From assembly GCA_022432975.1 (NCBI GenBank), contig CM039512.1, positions 2,528,519-2,592,518 on the forward strand: a stretch of DNA of 64,000 nucleotides, given 5' to 3'. The translations under genes and the position numbers were made by a program. The DNA is from Begonia masoniana. Its lineage: Eukaryota > Streptophyta > Magnoliopsida > Cucurbitales > Begoniaceae. Shown piece after piece: positions 20,662 to 33,245 of this stretch (within the stretch, counting starts at the first letter, position 1; every line of letters begins with the position of its first letter). Under the pieces are notes generated by a model. That model was not told the DNA's origin, made no database searches, and worked only from the letters and a program-made list of their open reading frames with translations.

Positions 20662-22115
20662 TGTTATGACCCAAATGTGTACGTATGAGTACAACTGTGG
20701 GATAAACCTCGAGTTGCGGAGTGGATCCCGGACTCAAGTGTAGACAAATCTCTGGTCGTAAAGAGGGGGTCGTCACAATCTCACATCGCTTGAGGAAGTA
20801 TATGAAATGAAATATATGAAAGGAAACTCTCCCAAGATAGTAAGACGTGAGCACAATTGGCAACGGATCCCATAAGAACTCTCAAATTAAAAGTGCTTCG
20901 ACGAGAGTAGTACCAGGTTGGGTGACCGACTGGAAAGTTGTAACGACCCCGTTTCCCAGCAAGATATTGTCCGCTCTGGGGATTGGACCGTAGCACAATA
21001 TCCTCCTGTGATGACCCGAATATGCACGTATGGGTACGATGGCTGCACGAACCGGAACCCGAATGGCGGTACATCCGCGCGGGCGAACCGGAAGGTGACA
21101 GGTCGTAAAAAGGGGGTCGTCACAATCCCACATCGCTTAGGGAAGTATGTGGAAATGAAACATATGTAAAGAGACCCTCTCAAGATAGCAAGACGCGTTT
21201 TGGAGTACAATTGGCAATGGATCCCATAAGAACTCTGAAGTTAAAAGTGCTTCGGCGAGAGCAATCCTAGGTTAGGTGACCTTCCGGGAAGTTCTCGCCA
21301 AACAAAGCCGTGAGGGGAGGATATTGGGCTACGACCCAATCCCCAAAGCGGACAATATCTTGCTGGGATAAGGGGTCGTTACAAATGGTATCAAAGCCTG
21401 TACCCAACCGGAAATGTGGCCAACGAGGACATTGGGCCCCCGAGAGGGGGGGTGATTGTGATGACCCGAATATGCACGTATGGGTACGATGGCTGCGCGA
21501 ACCGGAACCCGGATGGCAGGTACGTCCGCGCGGGCGAACCGGAAGGTGACGGGTCGTAAAAATGGGGTCGTCACAATCCCACATCGCTTGGGGAAGTATA
21601 TGGAAATGAAACATATGTAAAGAGACCCTCCCAAGATAGCAAGACGCGTTTTGGAGCACGATTGGCAACGATCCGAAGTTAAAAGTGCTTCGGCGAGAGC
21701 AATCCCAAGTTGGGTGACCTTCCGGGAAGTTCTCGCCAAATAAAGCCGTGAGGGGAGATTGTCCGCTCTGGGGATTTCCCCTCACGGCTTTGTTTGGCGA
21801 GAACTTCCCGGAAGGTCACCCAACTTGGGATTGCTCTCGCCGAAGCTCTTTTAACTTCGGAGTTCTTATGGGATTTGTTGCCAATCGTGCTCCAAAGTGC
21901 GTCTTGCTATATTGGGAGGGTCTGTTTACATATGTTTCATTTCCACATACTTTCCCAAGCGATGTGGGATTGTGACGACCCCCTCTTTACGACTCGGGAT
22001 TCGCCTATACTCGAGTCTGGGATTCGCCTACACTCGGTTTAGCTCCCGAGGTTTGCCCCGCAACCCGACGTTTGCCTCGCAGTCGTACTCATACGTGCAC
22101 ATTCGGGTCATCACA
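20662..22115. mobile_element. Rearranged Cassandra cluster with inverted parts
   Basis: The parts in order are a plus-strand LTR truncated at 20940 (start TGTTATGACC, 20662), an inverted LTR-end fragment 20941-21006, a full plus-strand LTR 21007-21383 followed by a 73-base internal part with a primer-like site, a truncated plus-strand LTR 21457-21757, and a truncated minus-strand LTR 21758-22115. The whole block is flanked by AATAT (20657-20661) and AATTT (22116-22120), a near-perfect 5-bp duplication, so it may have entered as one unit. It carries several 5S-like cores on both strands. Confidence 0.85.
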
Positions 22116-23859
22116 AATTTGATCAGTCTCAGCACAAATTTGATCCAAATTTCACCTGTCATATGCGTGACAATCATAACTTTGATCGTCACTTCCCACA
22201 AGATTTAATTTCTCCACCATGCTAAATTTAATTGCTAGGTGTTAAAAAAAATGTTAAAAATGACAATTATTAATTATTCAAAATGTTGGACAGTTAAACG
22301 TCATAGTATATGCATTAATTGCGTTACTTGGATATTATTAGGCCAATGTATGGCAAGGAGATATTAAATTTGTGTTTTTTTTTTTTAAATCTACAATAAT
22401 TTTGAGAACCTAGAAAACGTAGATTTTAGAAATCGTTTTCCTAATAATTTGAAGAGCGATTACAACGTAAAAATTTATTGAGTGTCATAAAATTATTGAT
22501 GTAATTAATATAATAAATTATTAAACGTCACCAAATTTTTTGAAAAAATAAAATAAAATAGTATACCTAATATTATTATATAAAAAAATACAATTACCAG
22601 TGCTTATTAAAAGTGCTACAACAATACCAGAGCAACTTATGCATGCCACATGAGATGTGGGGTAGTGTTTTTTAATGTTCCCATATCAAATTATTGGTAG
22701 GTTTAGTGAGTAACCTTACGTGACTGAAAAATTAGATAAATTTCATTATTAATGCACAACGTGATCTCAGTTAAATTTGCCCGATTCAAATTATTGAAAG
22801 AAAGATATGGGTGATGATTCGTATAAAATATTAATGGTTAAAATGTCACGTCGTACATTAATTTGAAGAAAATTACATAAATACATTTAAATTTGAAATA
22901 ATTAAAATTAATTCTTTTAACTTCAACTACAATTCAAACCGGAGATGGAGCGAATCCGCATTTGACTTGGATAACCTCATCCGTCAGGTATTTGAAGAAC
23001 AAATAATTAGTATTTAAATTGCACTATGTTAGATCATTATCTCAAACCATACGTCATTAATTTATTGCTCAAAATTGAAAAACTCAAATCCATCCAACGT
23101 GCCCCTTAATCTTGCGTCAGCAATAAACCCAGTTGCAGAGAACAAGCAGCGTTTAGTTATATAGACGAAGAAGCCATTTTAAACGTGACATATTAAATAA
23201 ATAGTAATAATAATAATACAATATAATAAGGTTTTATTAATTTGATTAAGAACTTTTGCGATTTTTTTTTTAATTATTGAAAGCAGATATACATTTATTA
23301 GTGCGACTTAAATTTGATATTGATATTTCCGTCCATTAAAAGAGATGTCCTTTTATTTTATAAATCATTCAAAAAAAGATGTGCGTGAAATTAAATGCGT
23401 TACAGTAGTTGGTCGGCACATCTAAGGAGAAATACTAATTACGCCCAATCGTAGGACTAAATGGAAATTGCACGTGGGTAGAGCCCACAACGTGGCTCCT
23501 GTGTTACATAGGGACTTATTAACTGCGCCACTGATGCTATAATGATTGAATAGAATTGGAATTCTCTCGTACCCCTCGAAAAAAAATAATATAAAAAAAT
23601 TTTAATTAATTAATTAAATTTATTATATTAATAGCACATTATTAATTTTTTTTAAGAGAATTGAAGAAGACAGTAAATTAAAAAAAAAAACAAGGGTAAA
23701 TACATCGTAGAAATGCGAAGACAGAACCTTCGGAAGAACAACAGACAATACAACACAAACAACAAAAATAGAAGAATCAACCAGATCGTTTACAAAACAA
23801 CCTTAAAGACTTTCCAGATGCTTGATGCTACATAGTTTTACCACTTCCATGGCGTTTCT
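22116..23859. other. AT-rich intergenic DNA
   Basis: No convincing coding frame or recognisable repeat. It contains poly-A/T runs and lies downstream of the lipoxygenase stop at 23860, so the 3' part probably holds its 3' untranslated region. Confidence 0.6.
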
Positions 23860-26800
23860 TCAGATGGAAATACTGTATGGAACTCCCTTACCCGTAACTC
23901 CGGGATCTGAGTATGGCTTCAGAAGCTCGTACGGCAAGATTCCGGCTCCGTTTCTGTTCTTCAGATCGCTGTTGGCGTTCCTCTCATCGATTGTCGCTTC
24001 CAGTTCATTCAACCTCCCGCAGAACCGCTCGTACGCGGCTTTTATGAGGACTTCATCGGCCCACGCCGGCTCAATCATTTTTCCGAGATACTCCTCGTCC
24101 GGCGAATGGCCGGACAAGGTGTCCAAAACGGCCATAACTTTAGTCGCTTGAATCTGTGAAGGAAAGCATTGAAGAAGAGCTCCTTCTGGTTTTTTCATGA
24201 AGTTATTCCAGAATTGTTCGTCTGGCTCTTCATCCGGCATGTTGATTCTAGATATGGTGGGTCTGTTAGGAAAGTAGCCGCCGTATGCGTATTGCCCGAA
24301 GTTCACGGCTGCGTGGTGTCCGGAGGCGACCCAGGCGATGGTTGTGAGGATTCCGATGAGTTCAGTACGAGAGTTGGGCTCCGGCCACCATGGTTCGTCC
24401 TTCTTGTCCCCGTGGCCTACTGTTCGTATCTCCGTCCACCATGCTTGAAGCTCCTCATCGGACTGGACTGCAATGTCGTCGACGTAGTAATGGTTTACAT
24501 AATCAGTGATCCAGTCTTTGAGGGTGACCCAAAGAAGCAGGCCATCGTTAGCAAAAGGGTAGTCTTTAATCACAAGCTTTAAACCATGCGGTTCATTTGG
24601 ATCTTCCACAGCAATTCCCCTGGAAAAGAAATCATCTAAGATTAAGTACGAAGAATTAGAATATCATAATTTTTTTTACTTTTTTGCTTTAATCTACCTG
24701 TTAATAAGATCCCCAGGCAATGACTCAGTATTAAACTGCCAGAGCAGATCGTAGGCGACGGAGCTAATTTCCATGCAGTACCTTCCCGGCGAGAACGTTC
24801 CCTCGATAATTCCATCTGCACAGATGAGAAGAGCCCGAGCAAGAGCATTGATTTCCATGGTGTAACGGAAGTGGGGCTTCATCAGTCTATTAATCGGATG
24901 CATTTCACTAAGTTGTCTGTTCGTAGCAATAATGTAAGGCTCTGTGCAGGCGTGTGTTCTTAACCTGTAAAAATACACTTTAATTATCCATTCATTTTGG
25001 CAGAATTAAGGGTTAATTTCTGCCGATAAATTAAAGTTTGTTTCGATCATTACCAGTGGCTAGCTAGCTGGTGGATACCAGCGTCATGGGAGAGGACCTG
25101 AGCTTTAGCCATCCGCCATAGCCAGACTCCAGTGGCATAAGTCGACGGCCTGTAAACTTGGTTCCACAGAGGGTTTTCGTCAAAGGGTGGTCGAGTCAGC
25201 TCAATGGCCAATGGCCTCAGTGTCTCATCTGGAGTGAGGAAGAAGACAGTCCTCGATCCATACAACGTTGTCCCTTCAAGGGCTCTTACTTTTTTCACAT
25301 ACGGTAGAAGTAGATCGTGGTAATCTAAAATGAACAGCTTCTTCTCCCTCAGCGCCTGCACAAATCAAACTTTTACTCATTTTTTTCCGCCGAATATTTC
25401 TACTGACAGCAACGTGTTCATAAATTAGCTATCTCACCTCTTCAAAGCTCATATAACCTCCAATCTCTTCCTGAATCATTTTAGCTGTGATGGTTGATTC
25501 TGGATTACCATATATTTCAGGATCGAGGCTACTCATCAATGGCCATTCCTGCATTATAGTTTTCAAGTAATCCCATGTAAAAAAAAGTACATAATCTGGA
25601 GTTAAATTCGTTTAATAGAACTGAATATCATTAATGGGAGGCATTATACCGTGATTAACTTCAAGCAGTATGGATTGAGACCTGCAAGAGTTTGTCTAGC
25701 AAATTCCTCGTCCCTAAACCAGAAGAACTTATCCCCTGAGAAAATATTACAGAGACAGAAAAGGAAAACCATAGTTAGCCAGAGGGATTTTCAAGAGAAA
25801 GAAGACAGAGGAAGTGTTCATACTCTCCATAGCTGAAGGTCGTTCAAACCGCACGACATCTAATCCATCTCTGTTAATGGTGTTGACAAGCCTGGGAAGA
25901 ACGGCCGTCAAAGAGAACTTGTGTTTTTTTGGAAGAGCAACACCTTCGTCGTACAGGGAATCGATGGAAGTGAAATATTCAAACCCTAGCTTGGAATTGA
26001 TCATAGCAGCCTCTAAAGATGGCACAAGAGCATGAAGAATTTGGTAAATTGCGTTGACTGAGAACGTGATTCCCTTTACTGCTGAAAATTGTTCGTCCCT
26101 AGGAACATAAATGATCAAACTCCTCTCCTCACATGATGGATCTGCAACAAAAAAGGAAACAATTTGGAAAAAAAGTAATCTTAGTGTGATAATATATAGA
26201 TAAATAGACCAAGATTCTGACATGATTGATAAGCAAGATACCTTTTTTACAACGTGGGCGACCAGTTCTACATCGTCTGGGATAAGGGTGTTTTTTCCAC
26301 CAAGAGTAGGCCTGTCTAATGCCTCAGATTTGTCTGGATTTCCAAGATCATTGTAAACATCGTAGTCATAAATTCTCTCGTACGCTTTCCTCTCGCCTTC
26401 CCCATTTCCTCGGAGTAAAATCAGCTCTTCTCCTCTGATTCTGACCAACCCACTCGGCGTTTGCGACGGCAAATACGACTGCTCATTTTTCCACAAAGCT
26501 TCCATCAGCGATAATGGTTTTAGGTTTAAACAACATACAGAAAGGGTTTAAGTTCAGGGAGATGACCTTAGTTATGAAGAAGACCCTCTTATGCAATTCT
26601 GTTTTAGCCTTGGATTCCACCCATGAATTGCAGCTGAAGTTAATGGCTTCTCCGCGGTAGGATTCGATCCTAATGTCCTTGACGAACATCTCCCTTTTAT
26701 GCTCATTCTCCACGAAGATTGCGCCGATCGGCCCGAAATCAGACGGCACTTCGAACTTTGCTTTGTATTTCACCTCTTCTTCGCCTCCTGCCTTCCGAGC

Positions 26801-27662
26801 GTAGCTCTTGATCGAATCCTTTTCTTTCCCGGTATCTTCGCATCATTACAAGTTAGAAGTTTGGATCACTATGCAATCTTAGAACAGTAGAAGGCGTATA
26901 GAAAGTCAACGATGCCTCTCTCCCTCTCTCTCGTTAAAATCAATTAAACTCCAAATAAAAAAATTTATTTAAATTACCTCCTGATCTATAATCTTTTTAA
27001 ATAATTTACTAAAATTATAATAAATCGTACAATCAAATTAAAAAAATTTTCAAATAATTTTTTAATTATAAGATAAATACAATCTGATATTTTTTTAAAA
27101 TTTAATTTATAACATGAAAATAGAACAAAAATCGTTCTCCCAGACCGGACCCCGGTCCTGGCACAAAAAGAACGACGCCCTTGTTCTCCACAATCGGCTA
27201 TGTGGGGATTTGATTTTTTAAGCTTTTAATAATTAACGATTTTAGTTATTAATATTATAGTTTATGAAGTAATTAAAATAATCTTCATATTTGATATTTA
27301 TATTAATTTTAATTCTATTTTATATTCTTGTCTTTTTATCGTCCCACTCTAAAATGGCTAAAATTTAAAAAAAAAATAATTTATATTTTTTATTATGAAA
27401 AAAATAATGCGAAGAAAAGAACAATTAATGTCAGTCGAAAAAGGGGATTTTCCATTATGATAAAAAGAAGAAAAATCAAGAGTTGAAAGAACTCACTGGG
27501 ATCAAGATCTGAACTAACAAGCTCCAGAAGAAGACTTTTTCCAAGCAAATCTGTAATATAATCAAACCCTCCATATACGCCTAGATCTTGCGTCAGCCAT
27601 GAACCCAGCGTTTGCTTTACTGTAACTTCAGCTGTAACACTGACCGTCTTCTCGGTGGCCAT
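23860..27662 (-). CDS. Type-2 (13-type) lipoxygenase, nine exons, one frameshift in exon 3
   Basis: Lipoxygenase: adds O2 to linoleic/linolenic acid to give hydroperoxides for oxylipin (for example jasmonate) synthesis. Exons by splice consensus: 27662-27497, 26835-26567, 26478-26242, 26141-25824, 25735-25650, 25548-25438, 25355-25054, 24964-24698, 24619-23860. Apart from one base all phases close, giving about 838 residues, the family length without a plastid leader. The PLAT domain is N-terminal. Iron ligands are visible as IHQLASHW (about H491, H496), HHAAVNFG (about H688, N692) and the final Ile of VPYSISI. INALAR carries the Ala associated with S-products. Exon 3 has a run of six A (plus-strand T at 26291-26296) where seven (or four) are needed to read [16 protein letters not shown]. 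As given, the spliced message stops soon after. This may be a real mutation or a homopolymer sequencing error. A 13-lipoxygenase role is inferred from overall resemblance to plastid type-2 enzymes. Confidence 0.88.
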
Positions 27663-27812
27663 GATCGATCAGACTCAGCTCTCAGATCAAACGGAAAAGC
27701 AGAAGACCGTGGAAAGAAAAGAAGAGAGAGAGAGATCAGAAGAAAAGCATAGGCTTCGTTGGGTAAGAGATGGAAGTGTGAGAGATGGTGAGTTGCAGAG
27801 ACGGAAGCAGTG

Positions 27813-27820
27813 TTTATATA
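27813..27820 (-). promoter_or_regulatory. TATA box of the lipoxygenase gene
   Basis: TATATAAA on the minus strand lies about 150 bases before the ATG at 27662, with a pyrimidine-rich leader between. Its position argues that transcription starts near 27785 and that no upstream transit-peptide exon is used. Confidence 0.6.
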
Positions 27821-27849
27821 GAAGAAGACGGAGATTGATTAAAGAAAGT

Positions 27850-28844
27850 TGATGTGATCATTTAAAACGTGGGAAGTTAAAAAAAGCATTAATTTATGAC
27901 TTTTGTCCTTTTTTATTTCAATCTAAATCAAATATGATTTTTTTTTTGAAAATTTTGGTAAATTTACCATTATAAAATAAGTAATATAAATACAAATAAT
28001 ATATATTGCTATAACAATTAACATATCCCACAACTATAAGCAGAAAAAAGAAGAAATCAAGAACACATATTTACGTAGTTCGGACAAAATTGTTCTTTGT
28101 TCATGTCTCAAGACTCCAGTAGCAAATTGTATTTAAGAATCGAGAAAATAAAAATTTCTATAATGTTACAGTATTGCGTGTAACATTGTTCTAAATACAA
28201 GAATAAGTAGTTGGTGATATTTTTTAACCTTAATTGTGTTTTTAATTAAATAATTATTTATTGTAAACTGATAACTTCGATGGATAATATCAAATTTAGA
28301 GTCACGTGCTTCCTATAAATAATAAATATTTGTGTTTTTAAATGTGTTACAAATCTCAATGATTTTGTTTTGCTTTTCAACTATGTTGTAGTATTATAAT
28401 ATTTGGAATTAAATATATATTTATATTAGTTTTAGCTTCACCTACAAACAAATAATCATTTGTGTAAAATTGTTTATTTTATTCACCAATAATTGCTCCT
28501 TAAACTTGTATGGATAATAAATTAATGATAAAACAATTAAATTCTAAATTTTTCAGGGGATAAACTTAACTAGAGTTAAACTATTCCCAAATAATTTCAA
28601 GAAAGTTTACCTAAAACTTGTCGTCAAGTTAATAGAATCAAAAAGACTTTTATTCAAGTAATTCATCTGTTTGGTTAAAGAAAATTATTTAAACTTTTTA
28701 GATTCTTTCCCTTGACAAAAAAAAAAAATCCTTAATAGGGTCATTAAAAAACTCGATCTTAAATTACATTCGTTAATAAGATCATCATTAAATTATGACT
28801 CGTTAACAAAACAACTCTTGTCTTCTAAATATCCGTTAAAATTT
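27850..28844. other. AT-rich intergenic DNA upstream of the lipoxygenase
   Basis: Promoter-side region without open frames or recognised repeats. Long A/T tracts only. Confidence 0.6.
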
Positions 28845-29235
28845 GGTCATGCGGGAGCCCGATCTTCGAGAGCGGGATCCCGCTCATTGTGTTTTTGCTC
28901 AGAAGCGGGAGCCCACTCTTCAATAGCGCGATCCCGCTCCCTTTTTTTCTTCTCGAGCAGGATCCCGTTGTTGACGAGCGGGCTCCCGCTCATAATCACT
29001 GTCTCTGGAGAGGGATCTGGCTCTCTATATCGGGTTCCGCTCCAGAATCAATTTATACGTTGTCTCTAGATCGGGAGCCAGCTGTCAAAGAGCAGGATCC
29101 CGCTCGATAGACAATATATAAATAACGTGACTAAAACTTTCATACGCGCAATTTTTTCTCTCCAAGAGAAATCTCTCATCCGCTCGTTGTTGTCATTTGA
29201 TCCCACTAACGAAGGGAAGGATCCCGCTCCAAAGA
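28845..29235. repeat. Cluster of GCGGGATCCCGC palindromes
   Basis: At least seven variants of a GAGCGGGATCCCGCTC motif occur in about 390 bases. A perfect 16-bp palindrome is at 28870-28885 and a near-perfect one at 28976-28991. The others (near 28905, 28925, 28957, 29091 and 29221) are half-sites or degenerate. A 54-base period is visible between GCGGGAGCCC copies at 28851 and 28905. The GC content contrasts sharply with the flanks. No family was recognised. Confidence 0.6.
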
Positions 29236-29477
29236 TAGTGCACACTGTTTTTTGAGCTGTTTTTACGTTATTTATTTAATTTCTACAGACGTGGCTCTAC
29301 CCACTGCCCTATAAATTTTCATGGCATTGTTGCTCCACTTCCACTACTCTTATCTTTGGAAGAATCTCAATCCACAAGTATAATGATTAACGAGAGTTCA
29401 CATTTGTTTTCATCCCACCACTACTCAATTTTAACTCTGAATTGAACGAAGTTTTTCTCCGTTTCTTCCAAGGATTT

Positions 29478-30484
<1,007 letters not shown>

Positions 30485-31060
30485 GATGTGAATCCCACGT
30501 CGGTTCCAGAGGGTCGCTTGAGCTATTATATATGTTGGGTCCAAAACTCCACTCTTGAACTAGCTTTTGTGGTGGAGTTAGGAGTTTTCATATCATTTGA
30601 TATCAAAGTCAAATCTCTGTGGATCGGTGCGCACACGTCAGGTTTCCTACTTACTCGGGATCAATGCACCGACTGAGGCAGTATCTTTTAAAGGGTGTGG
30701 GAATGATGTGAATCTCACCTCGGTTCCAGAGGGTCGCCTGAGCTAGTATATATGTTAGGTTCAAACATCTACTCTTGATCTAGCTTTTGTAGTAGAGTTA
30801 GGGGTTTACATATTATTTGGTATCTGAGTCAAACCTTTGTGGGTCGGTGCGTACACATCATGTTTACTACTTACCTGTGGGTCCAACCGATCTCCGATTG
30901 AGGCAGTCGATCGCCGACTTAGGCAGTCAACTTTAAAGGGTGTGGGAATGATGTGAATCTCATATCGATTCTAGATGATCGCCTAGAGTAGTATATATGT
31001 AGAATTCAAACCTCCACTCATAAGCACGTTTATGTGGTCGAGTAAGAGATTACACATCAT
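30485..31060. repeat. Three tandem copies of an about 220-245 bp repeat
   Basis: Units start GATGTGAATC at 30485, 30705 and 30950 (the last one is partial, to about 31060). Each has a TCGGTTCCAGAGGGTCGC-like stretch, then TATATATGT and a purine-rich end, TTTAAAGGGTGTGGGAAT. The second unit is longer by an added GATTGAGGCAGTCGATC-like duplication. The family is not recognised; the CCCAC(A/G)TCGGTTC phrase is common in plant LTR/TRIM ends. Confidence 0.75.
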
Positions 31061-33051
31061 ATTAATAGAAACCTTACATAGAATATATTCACTCTCAATA
31101 ATTACATACAAGTCAATAAAACATAAAAGGCAGGATGTCCATGTGTTGGATGAACCGGATTCTCATTTAATTTTATTTTTTCATTTTAAAATATAATTTA
31201 TGTAAATAATATAATCTAAAAGTTTCTCATCAAGGGCAATGTCGTAAAAAATCATAATGTCACAATCAAGATAGCTGGATGCGGTCCCAAAGAGAAGCAA
31301 AATAACAACTCGTTTTAAATGATTGTGGATATCATAATATTATTTTAATGTCACATCAATTATACATGTTTTTGGTAAAAACGTTACGCCATTTACATAA
31401 GTAACCTTACTCATACTATATTAAATTACTCTTCACTTATTTTTATATCAATTCACATCACACTTGCAACAAAAACGTGGCCATGTTGCATTATTCTTAT
31501 AGTTTTACCTTGCGTTTTATTAATCCAAGTAAAGAATAATCTTTAAATTAATGTAACATTTAAATATTAATTATGTACCATAGTATTATCATAATTATTA
31601 TATTAGTAATAAATAGTGCTTAATTGATAAGGGCGAAGAGTCATCATCAAATTTATAATTATTAATCAATACTATTTGTTTTGCTATAGCATAGTCTGAA
31701 ATGGATGACACAAGGCATTTGTCATTACATAATATCTAAATAATTAAATTAATTAGGATATAGAAAGAACACGTTTTTATATGTCAATAGGTCCAACATT
31801 CAATAATACGATACGAGACATTTAGTGCGTTAGATCAAAGAATAAATGATATATGTATGCATATATATCATGAATGGATATAATTCGACAAATATAAGCT
31901 ATCATGAAATCTCGTTTGTCAAAATGGCGAAATATGATTTAAGGTTAATATATTTTTTGTATCTAGACTTCAGTTTTATGCTTAGTCAAATTAAGGCACG
32001 AGTTAGAAGTTATGTTAGGCTATGATCCTAAGTCAATTTGTTAAATAATTTACTAAGTAATACTTCTCATCGTTTGAGAATTTTTAGAAGAAAAAATGAA
32101 AGTTAACTGCTTTGATTCAGAAGATTGATAGCTGACAAATTTAGACCCAATAACAGTTTTTACGTACCACATTTTAAATTTTAAGATGATTTTATAATTG
32201 AGGTATGATGATATACATTTGGTTTATCTTGATGATTATTGAATATGGTGCAACGGAAGTTTTGTTACGTAATCTAAACAAAGAAATATAATAATACCAT
32301 ATACTCGAAATAGGAAAAAATTATATTAATTATCTAAAATCTCTGTAAGTATTATAAGTGAGTATTTAAATAGATTTAAGAAACAATAATTTAGAAAAAA
32401 TAATCAATATTAAAAAATAAATAATTATGAAATAAAATATTAATTAATTTAAAATATATATTACATAATTAATTAGAGAATCTGTATTATAATATTTATT
32501 TTAATTTGAGTATATTTTTAAAGTGAAACATATATATGAATATATAAAACCATGGGCCGAAGAAACCTGGATCACGTTGGGAAGTGGAACACATCACATC
32601 TCTCCACTAAACATTTTCAACGTGACAAGAAACATTAGAATATAGCATTGAGGCAAATAATTAACATTAATCAACATCGAATAAAGTCACGAACGAAAGT
32701 TATTATTATTAGTTGTAACTGAAAAGAAGGCATAAAAAATAGTACTATAAAAGGTCTTTTTTAGTTTATTTAAAGATAGGGAGGGCTTAGGCCTGAAATT
32801 ATAAAATGGGCCGGGCCCACTATAAATTACCTTTAATGGAAAGTCACCAATTTGACGGGAAGTTTTTGGCAGTTTTCATCGATGTCTGACGGCCTGACCT
32901 CACTCAAGTCGGAGACGCCAGTTTCTTTTTGGGTGTTTCTTCTTCGACTAAATTTGGTTCCCTCGTTCTGGAGTTTAAGAAGCATACAATGCCTAGTAGA
33001 TTGACTCTTTCTCCCGTTTGCTTTCAACTAGGACGAATTCAGTGTGAGATG
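31061..33051. other. AT-rich intergenic DNA
   Basis: No credible coding region or repeat array. The last 250 bases (32830-33046) are less AT-rich and may be a gene fragment, but no family was recognised. Confidence 0.55.
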
Positions 33052-33245
33052 TATTAGTATAAGTATATTATTTATTTAACTGTACTCGATGTAAATCGTA
33101 ATCATCACGGTAGCTTGCAGAAAGGATGTAAGGGTTCCGTGTTTCTCAAGAACTAAACAGTCTTCTTCTTCATTCTCTACTCTCTCTTCTTCTTCTCTCT
33201 CTTTTGTTTTCTTTCATGGTATCAAAGCTCTATGGTTCTTAACAA

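Noticed and set aside
18591..21730. Possible 5S rRNA genes
   Set aside because: Only the promoter-like core of 5S RNA is present, always inside Cassandra LTRs with target duplications. The rest of the 5S RNA is missing.
18386..21975. Many similar open frames of 60-170 codons in both strands
   Set aside because: They recur because the same Cassandra LTR is read in several frames; they have no start context, domain or conservation beyond the repeat.
25747..26505. A single 252-codon lipoxygenase exon
   Set aside because: It runs through a frameshifted end of exon 3 and a 100-base intron with proper GT/AG borders. It is better read as exons 3 and 4, with the oddity reported as a finding.
32833..33027. 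Short open frame before the third copia element
   Set aside because: No recognisable domain on either strand; it is kept only as a possible gene fragment in the intergenic note.
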